Assembly: GCA_964519835.1 (NCBI GenBank)
Contig: CAZFLD010000108.1
Coordinates: 1-10,994, forward strand
DNA: 10,994 nucleotides
Origin: CAZFLD01 sp964519835
Lineage (GTDB): Bacteria > Spirochaetota > Spirochaetia > DSM-27196 > CAZFLD01
Reading direction: 5' to 3'
How positions within the stretch are numbered: the stretch's first letter is position 1; each line of letters starts with the position of its first letter. Positions 6,540-10,994 of this stretch are shown piece after piece. The position numbers and the translations under genes are program-made. The notes under the pieces were generated by a model. The model was not told the DNA's origin. It saw only the letters and a list, made by a program, of their open reading frames with translations, and searched no databases.

Positions 6540-7736
6540 CTATCGGCTATTGCTGGTGATCGGCGACCGCCGATCGATTGCCTCTACGTGCCTGCCGTTG
6601 ACCATCGCCGTCGTACCGCCGGAGCGCGATTGGCTGCTGAACGTTACAAGCTCGGCAAGTCGATCCGCCATTGCCTTTGCCAACAGCGGCGGTACCGCGT
6701 TCCCAATCTGCCGGGCAACTTCGATCTTTGTGCCGGTGAAGCGGAACTGATCAGGAAAGGTCTGAAATCTTGCAGCCTCCCGATGCGTAATCGGCCGATG
6801 TTGTTCCGGGTGAAGGTATCGACCCTTTTCAGGTTTGAAAAACTCCGTGCGGATTGTGAAGGCGGGTCGATTCCACCAGAGTCGGCCGAATGAGTCTGTC
6901 CCACCCGATGGTTTGTTAATCCAACACTGCGGTGTCAACTCAGGAGCCAGGCGTTGTAGGTCAAAACGGTTCATTCCTTCATGTGGAATGGTTTTGTATC
7001 GGGCGACACTCTTGGCCGTTGGGTTACGCCCAAAGTGAATATCAAGCGGCGGGTCGACGTCGCGAATCTCGGTGCCTTCCGGGGCAGGCAAGTCTCCGAT
7101 CGCCTCGCGTACAGTTTTCCACGGCTCCGCATGCGCCGCGTAATTTCCGCCAAAAAGCGAAAGCTGCACGGAAGTCTTTCGAGCATCGTAGTGAGTCCGT
7201 GTCGGTGGAAAAAAGATACCGGGATCTGTACTTCGCGACCCGACGATAAAAGCACGCTTACGCGTTTGTGGAACCCCGTAGTCTGCCGCCACGAGTAAGC
7301 CGGACCAAGTTTGGAAACCTCTCGCCGATGCCCATTCGTCGATCTCGGAGTGCTCAAGCGATCCGAGCAACTGTGGCACATTCTCCATCACAAAAAACTG
7401 CGCGCCGGAGCGATCGATGACTTCCATAAAAGGGATCCACAACTTCTTCCGAGGATCGTCGAGTCGTTTCTTGTTGAGGAGGCTAAAGCCTTGACAAGGT
7501 GGGCCGCCGATGACGAGGTCGGCCTCTGGAATCTCGGTCTGTGGATCAGCAAGAATATCGACAATGTCTCCATGAACGCACAGGTTTCCGAAGTTTCGGT
7601 TGTATGTATTTGCCGCATAGCTTCGAAAGTCGTTTGCCCAAACGGCTCGAAACGGCCCGTCGCTGAGCCACTCAAAGCCTATCGAAAGGCCACCTGCTCC
7701 GGAGAATAGATCAACAAATCTGATTTCGTCAGGCAT
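6540..7736 (-). CDS. DNA (cytosine-5)-methyltransferase
   Basis: The 398-residue enzyme transfers a methyl group from S-adenosylmethionine to carbon 5 of cytosine in a short DNA site. All main motifs are present (residues from the ATG at 7736): motif I FVDLFSGAGGLSIGFE (7-22), motif IV GGPPCQGFS with catalytic Cys81, motif VI MENVP (117-121), motif VIII QTRKRAFIVGSR (157-168), and motif X RQIGNAVPP (342-350). The variable target-recognition region lies at roughly 190-290, so the site cannot be predicted. I chose ATG 7736 over an in-frame TTG four codons earlier because GAGG (7746-7743) sits 6 bases upstream and because the core begins at once. It follows the broken HNH nuclease gene by 26 bp and probably shares its transcript, forming a restriction-modification unit. 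The last codons contain a hairpin (6558-6575, GATCGGC arms) near the convergent recombinase remnant. The gene is intact. Confidence 0.95.
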   Translation of the reverse strand: MPDEIRFVDLFSGAGGLSIGFEWLSDGPFRAVWANDFRSYAANTYNRNFGNLCVHGDIVDILADPQTEIPEADLVIGGPPCQGFSLLNKKRLDDPRKKLWIPFMEVIDRSGAQFFVMENVPQLLGSLEHSEIDEWASARGFQTWSGLLVAADYGVPQTRKRAFIVGSRSTDPGIFFPPTRTHYDARKTSVQLSLFGGNYAAHAEPWKTVREAIGDLPAPEGTEIRDVDPPLDIHFGRNPTAKSVARYKTIPHEGMNRFDLQRLAPELTPQCWINKPSGGTDSFGRLWWNRPAFTIRTEFFKPEKGRYLHPEQHRPITHREAARFQTFPDQFRFTGTKIEVARQIGNAVPPLLAKAMADRLAELVTFSSQSRSGGTTAMVNGRHVEAIDRRSPITSNSR

Positions 7737-7742
7737 TTGAAT

Positions 7743-7746
7743 CCTC
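7743..7746 (-). promoter_or_regulatory. Ribosome binding site that fixes the methyltransferase start
   Basis: GAGG on the minus strand, 6 bases before the ATG at 7736, lies in the 26-bp gap after the HNH gene. It overlaps the alternative in-frame TTG codon (7748-7746), which argues against that TTG being the start. Confidence 0.6.
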
Positions 7747-7762
7747 AAAAACCATACGAATG

Positions 7763-8683
7763 TTAGCCTTTTTTGTCCAGTTTGTGGACCTCATTGTGAC
7801 AGACGATACAGTACGTCACTAAGTTGTCGGTTTTGTTGCTACCGCCCTGGGAGTGATGACGAATGTGATGTAGTTCCAGAAACCGTGGATCAGATCGGTT
7901 CCACATCGTGTGAGACCATCCGCACTTGCGACACGTGTACATGTCTCGGCGAAGCGCGTGACGTCGGGTCGCTTCCGGAATGTGCCTGTCGTGGGCAAAC
8001 GCTTGTCTATCTTTTTCAAGAATGTAGACCCTAACCGGAAGTGACGGATTCCCGGACATCTTTGTGGAGATTGGCCATCCGTCTTCGGTCCTGAGCTCTC
8101 TCGCTCGACGCACCCACTCGCTGCTCTGGGCAACATAACTCAGTTCCTCCCCGGTAACCGGCCGGCCGACGTTCTGGCGCAGGTACTCGAGTATCCTTTA
8201 TCGACTGCCGCCGGCCCGTTTTCGATTTCCATTCGCGAGGTTCCACCGGTGGGCTGCATCGCGATCTTGTTCGGTATCGGCCGGAACATAGTCGTTTGGA
8301 CTCAGCGAACCGAGTTAGATATCTCCTTCAGCGAGTTCTGACTCGTCGAGCATATGGCGTGTCGTCATGCCGGTTATGATCCGCCAACCAAACTCAACTC
8401 GCAGCTCCCGTACACGCCTCGCCCACTCGCTTATGCCGGCAACAATCGCCAACTCACGTTCCTGCAAAACAGTCTTCGGGTAGGAGAGGAAGCACTTCAG
8501 AAGACGGTCCCGGGCAGACAAGGATAATCCGCTCGGAACGAGGCTCCTTCCAAGATCCCTTAGGGTTTCAAACACCGGAATAAGCCGCTGCACGCGTGCC
8601 CTCGTGTCGGGACCAGCAGCTTCCTTTTCGAAGGCTGCACGAAGATCGCGAAGTTGACTAAAGAGTTCGATGCTTTGGTCCAT
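7763..8683 (-). pseudogene. HNH restriction endonuclease with two in-frame TAA codons
   Basis: One frame runs from ATG 8683 (GGAG 8 bases upstream) to TAA 7763-7765, giving 306 positions interrupted by TAA at 8315-8317 and 8198-8200. Both sides of each stop keep the family pattern, so this is one gene. Layout: N-terminal helical region (VFETLRDLGRSLVPSGLS); a winged-helix-like unit with ISEWARRVRELRVEFGW; a linker LSPNDYVPADTEQDRDAAHRW; a second similar unit ILEYLRQNVGRPVTGEEL with SSEWVRRARELRTEDGWPI; then the HNH domain with CRKC, LELHHIRHHSQGG, DNLVTYCIVCHNEVHK. The two CxxC pairs bind structural zinc and the HH is the catalytic core. It should cut unmodified DNA, paired with the downstream methyltransferase. 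Each TAA is one base change from AAA or GAA. Most likely an inactivated gene; sequencing error or two separate polypeptides are less likely. Confidence 0.85.
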
Positions 8684-8793
8684 AGTGCGAACTCCATTGC
8701 AACACCAACGCCGGCGTCGGACGTCTTTGGGCCAGGACAGAGACATTTCTCCATCACGGTTTTCTCCCCAATCGGGTATTGACGCAGCACCAA

Positions 8794-8828
8794 TCGTGCG
8801 GTTTCTCGCGCCGTGAAACCAAGCACGA
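8794..8828 (+). promoter_or_regulatory. Hairpin ending in the ribosome site of the SLOG gene
   Basis: TCGTGC-GGTTTC (8794-8805) pairs with GAAACC-(AA)-GCACGA (8815-8828) around a 9-base loop, giving 12 pairs with a two-base bulge. The 3' arm shares its last two bases with the GAGGAG ribosome site (8827-8832) of the ATG at 8839. It lies in the 155-bp gap between the divergent HNH and SLOG genes. It could limit translation of the SLOG gene, but this is inferred from position only. Confidence 0.4.
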
Positions 8829-8838
8829 GGAGCTGTGT

Positions 8839-9446
8839 ATGTCCTTTCCGTCCCCATCCGTCACCGTGGTGCCCGGACCCACCGGTACTCCGGTCCGCGC
8901 CCCCCCGGTCGGTCCTCTTTGCCGGCAGCCGCAACGGCGTGGTCGACCCGGCCATCGCCAAAAACCTTGTCGCCGCCCTCTCGCGCGGCGGCTACTCCTT
9001 CCTAGTCGGCTGTGCCCCCGGCATAGACGCCGGCTTTCGCACGGTGCCGGCGTCGGTGCGGTCGGCGGCGGAGTCCACCTTTGTCGCCTTCGCCTTTGAA
9101 CGTCGTGTTGCCTGCCGTGCCGCCGGGGTCGCTACTCGTCGGTCGTGGTCCCGTCGGGCCTCTCTCCCGCCGCCGCCCTGCGCCGCCGTACCCTCTGGAT
9201 GATCAAGCGCGCCCAGCTTCTGGTCCTCTTCCCGGACGATCCGGTCTCAGGCCGTTGGGGCCGTGGTAGCTCCCTTGCCTTCCGCGCGGCAACCAACCAA
9301 CTCAAACCCGTCTTTGTGGTATCAGTAACGCTCCCGCCCAAAGCCTCTTGTTTTTTCTCTATCCCGGCACCCTCTGCGGCCTTGTAAGCGGCACCTGGTC
9401 CGTGCCCCATCCGGTCCCCGCCGGCACCTGTGACGAGGAGTTGTAG
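8839..9446 (+). pseudogene. SLOG/DprA-like nucleotide-binding protein, three frameshifts
   Basis: The gene has a good start: GAGGAG six bases before ATG 8839. The first frame (MSFPSPSVTVVPGPTGTPV) moves to a second at a run of seven C (8900-8906), where the Rossmann-like core begins: RSVLFAGSRNGVVDPAIAKN and FLVGCAPGIDAGFR. GSR and G-C-A-x-G-I-D are the ligand loops of the SLOG superfamily, to which DprA, LOG and YspA belong. A second shift at about 9100-9130 leads to SVVVPSGLSPAAALRRRTLW and QLLVLFPDDPVSGRWGRGSS. A third near a run of six T (9351-9356) restores LYPGTLCGLVSGTWSVPHP and the end at TAG 9444-9446. The repaired length is about 200 residues. SLOG proteins bind nucleotides or their derivatives, or single-stranded DNA; the role here is unknown. 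Two shifts lie at homopolymers, so assembly error should be excluded. Confidence 0.7.
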
Positions 9447-9448
9447 GT

Positions 9449-9676
9449 ATGGACAAGATTCTCTTCGTTCACATCACCACCCACCCACGGGAGAAGAGCC
9501 GCTACATCGCACGCTACAAAAGCGAGTTTTTAGGCGCGGTCTCTCTCTACCACTTCGTCGAGATGCTCAAGACCCGGTATCCCGCCGCCCAGGTACGTTT
9601 CCATTTGCCCCGGACTCCGAGCCAGGAATCGGCTCCCGCGCTCAAGGACGCTTTTGCGATGCACCAAGCGGCATAA
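9449..9676 (+). CDS. Small protein of unknown function, 75 residues
   Basis: The ATG at 9449 starts two bases after the SLOG stop codon, with GAGGAG (9435-9440) eight bases upstream inside the end of that gene, so the two were translationally linked. The product begins MDKILFVHITTHPREKSRYI and continues with SLYHFVEMLKTRYPAAQV, a plausible small alpha/beta fold with paired His and aromatic residues and no signal peptide or membrane segment. I do not recognise the family. Its tight link to the SLOG gene suggests a shared function. It appears intact although its partner is broken. Confidence 0.65.
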   Translation: MDKILFVHITTHPREKSRYIARYKSEFLGAVSLYHFVEMLKTRYPAAQVRFHLPRTPSQESAPALKDAFAMHQAA

Positions 9677-9791
9677 ACAAAAGAGGAGAAGAGAAACGGG
9701 GCGTCCTCCCAACTCCCAGCCCATCGTCCGTGCCGGGCCGTCTTTTCTTCCCGAGCCAGGACGGCGAGGGAAGATTGCGGCGTTGCCGGCT
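9677..9791. other. Gap between convergent genes, no gene recognised
   Basis: This gap separates the 75-residue gene (plus) and the nuclease gene (minus). A hairpin with 7-base arms TCTTCCC/GGGAAGA and a 15-base loop (9746-9774) could be a weak bidirectional terminator, but neither side has the usual T-run. Confidence 0.3.
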
Positions 9792-10244
9792 CTACATCAG
9801 AATATGGACGCGGTTTTGCAGAAGGCAGCTTTGGAAATCGTAGTCGTGAACCGGCTTCCCGTCTCGACGAGACACTGTCTGTGGATCGGTTGCCATAAAA
9901 AAGTGATAGCGACCTTTAGGATGCTGCTGAGCGACTTGGTCCAACTCACCATTCCTTACCAGCCAGACACGAGAGGACTCCAGATCAACAAATGCAAAGA
10001 GATCCGCCGGTGAATCATCCGGAGCCCACCAATCTAGATGTGGCTTACCCTTGCCACCTCCCGGCTTTGCACGAAGGTTTGCCTTAACTTGAATGGTGAA
10101 CGAATCCTGGTGACGTGGTGAAAAGGCCACCAAATCGATTCCCGAATCCGTTGTCATCGTCGCCGACTCGATCCCGTGAAGAAGCAACTGCTGCTGGCCG
10201 AGCAGCTCGCCGACCCTGCCGATCTGCGCCTGTGTCAGTCCCAT
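9792..10244 (-). CDS. PD-(D/E)XK nuclease-like protein
   Basis: The 150-residue protein has the core of the PD-(D/E)XK nuclease fold. A helix carries Glu13 (IGRVGELL), a strand carries TTDSGIDLVAFSP with Asp37, and the next strand is FTIQVKANL with Gln52 and Lys54. This E…D…Q-x-K order is a known variant seen in Mrr-like and resolvase-like nucleases. Further conserved-looking blocks are KPGGGKGKPHLDWWAPDDS and PADLFAFVDLESSRVWLV. It resembles small proteins of the group annotated as group I intron-associated PD-(D/E)XK endonucleases; that is from memory. It should act on DNA in the cytoplasm, but the substrate is unknown. The start ATG 10244 has an AAGGG about 10 bases upstream. It is transcribed toward the SLOG and small-protein genes. 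No lesion; all core residues present. Confidence 0.75.
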   Translation of the reverse strand: MGLTQAQIGRVGELLGQQQLLLHGIESATMTTDSGIDLVAFSPRHQDSFTIQVKANLRAKPGGGKGKPHLDWWAPDDSPADLFAFVDLESSRVWLVRNGELDQVAQQHPKGRYHFFMATDPQTVSRRDGKPVHDYDFQSCLLQNRVHILM

Positions 10245-10516
10245 TTCGCCGAAACCCTTGCGTCGATTCTACCGCAAACACAAGACCGATGAGAAAGACG
10301 CCGCCGACCACTACCCCGCTCACGCCGAAGTCAAAACCCGCGCTATGGCGAAAATCGGCGTGACCCAACGCCACGTCGGTCACACCCACCGAAGAACGCC
10401 AGGGAATCCACCTGCTCGTCGGGTCGGGTGGCAGCGCGAGGTGGCACGGTCGTCGATCTACGCGACATACCCACAGGGGACTAGGCAGGCGTGATGCCGA
10501 CGGCGGTTTTCTGGGG

Positions 10517-10578
10517 CCGGGTCCTGCTTTCTGTAACCGCGACGTCAATCACGAATAGCGTGATTGCGACGGACCCGG
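10517..10578. repeat. Nested inverted repeats
   Basis: Outer arms CCGGGTCC (10517-10524) and GGACCCGG (10571-10578) enclose inner arms CAATCACG (10546-10553) and CGTGATTG (10559-10566) around the loop AATAG. The internal loop is asymmetric, 21 bases on the left and 4 on the right. All 16 pairs are perfect. The structure suggests a folded RNA, a recombination site or the end of a mobile element; none can be chosen from sequence alone. Confidence 0.55.
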
Positions 10579-10735
10579 TTCCGTAGCAACGCGTCGAGCA
10601 GAACGATCGCCGTCGTGGCAGATAGGCCGAGCCTCCTGCAGCGACTCTCCACGGCGGCACGCCTGATCCGGCTTCAACCCGCCGGGCACAGAGCGATCGG
10701 AGCAACAGAAATCCCCATCCGGAGCGCGCGCTTTC

Positions 10736-10771
10736 CAAGGGCACGCCCGGCCGTCCTGGCCGGGCGCCTTG
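10736..10771. repeat. Strong GC-rich hairpin, possible terminator
   Basis: CGCCCGGCC (10744-10752) pairs with GGCCGGGCG (10758-10766) around GTCCT. CAAGG (10736-10740) and CCTTG (10767-10771) extend the stem past a three-base bulge, to 14 pairs. There is no T-run on either side, so it would be a non-canonical terminator if it is one. Confidence 0.5.
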
Positions 10772-10994
10772 CGTCACCCGTATGAGGAGCCATGGATGGC
10801 GACGACGTGGGAGCCGATCGACTGACTGATAGGAATTTCGAACGCGGCACAACTTGCCGAACGCCGGTGACGAACGGGAAATGGCGGAGAGGATCGCACA
10901 AGATTGGGCTATAGGGACCTTCGACCCGCTCACCGCTGGCGATGAGGCGGTCGGCAGCGGCGAACGGAGCCACATTGGCTTGAGTTGGCGAAGG

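Larger units (their letters stand above)
10245..10994. other. 750-bp stretch without a convincing gene
   Basis: Several open frames cross this stretch on both strands, but none shows a family motif, a good ribosome site and coherent composition together. The proximal part presumably holds the promoter of the nuclease gene. The rest contains two strong inverted repeats listed separately. A frame open from 10833 to the window end (ATG 10881) could be the start of a gene lying to the right, but the evidence is weak. Confidence 0.5.

Noticed and set aside
8031..8246. Separate 71-codon minus-strand gene starting MEPREW
   Set aside because: It runs in another frame across the HNH gene; the frame with two TAA codons carries the family pattern instead.
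8198..8317. TAA reassigned to a sense codon
   Set aside because: TAA serves as the ordinary terminator of the antitoxin gene (5881-5883) and of the HNH gene itself (7763-7765), and no other gene here contains internal TAA.
10258..10494. Plus-strand frame of 78 codons (RRFYRKHKTDEKDAADHYP…)
   Set aside because: It has a TTG start, no ribosome site and no recognised motif, and it overlies the probable promoter area of the nuclease gene.
10481..10975. Minus-strand frames of 164 and 99 codons
   Set aside because: Composition is low-complexity, there is no family motif, and they overlap each other in different frames across strong inverted repeats.
10833..10994. Plus-strand frame open to the window end with ATG at 10881
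   Set aside because: Only 38 codons after the ATG are visible, with a weak ribosome site and no motif; not enough to call a gene.
1..10994. CRISPR arrays, tRNA or rRNA genes
   Set aside because: No regularly spaced repeat, no tRNA cloverleaf with a T-loop signature and no ribosomal RNA sequence was seen on either strand.

Overview
The window comes from a GC-rich bacterial chromosome. The only clear lifestyle clue is a pair of oxygen-sensitive glycyl radical enzyme genes, which points to an anaerobe or facultative anaerobe. I cannot name the lineage from sequence alone. The left 3.1 kb looks like ordinary core or metabolic DNA. The remaining 7.7 kb is a mosaic of mobile and defence genes, many of them broken.

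Layout. 1-3038 (minus): a two-gene operon of a glycyl radical enzyme followed by its radical-SAM activating enzyme, which runs off the left edge. A plausible promoter and an AT-rich palindrome sit just in front. 3294-4633: an insertion sequence whose DDE transposase (minus) has lost an internal segment. It abuts the 5'-truncated remains of a zinc-ribbon protein gene (plus, 4634-5297). 5309-5883 (plus): an apparently intact toxin-antitoxin pair, BrnT-like toxin then CopG/BrnA-like antitoxin, overlapping by ATGA. 5915-6518 (plus): a heavily decayed tyrosine recombinase. 6540-8683 (minus): a restriction-modification module in which the HNH nuclease gene reads through in one frame apart from two TAA codons, followed 26 bp later by an intact C5-cytosine methyltransferase. 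8839-9676 (plus): a SLOG/DprA-like gene broken by three frameshifts, two of them near homopolymers, then a 75-codon gene. 9792-10244 (minus): an intact PD-(D/E)XK nuclease-like protein. 10245-10994: no convincing gene, but two strong inverted repeats.

How the parts fit. The enzyme and its activase form a metabolic unit of unknown substrate. The C-x-E active-site pattern points to an elimination, dehydration or decarboxylation chemistry rather than pyruvate formate-lyase. To its right, the transposase, the zinc-ribbon fragment and the recombinase are relics of successive insertions. The surviving intact genes are those that tend to be selfishly retained or harmless: the TA pair, the methyltransferase and the small nuclease. 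The restriction module is probably a methyltransferase left without an active partner, unless the two TAA codons or the SLOG frameshifts are sequencing errors or are recoded. That question is the most useful one to settle here.
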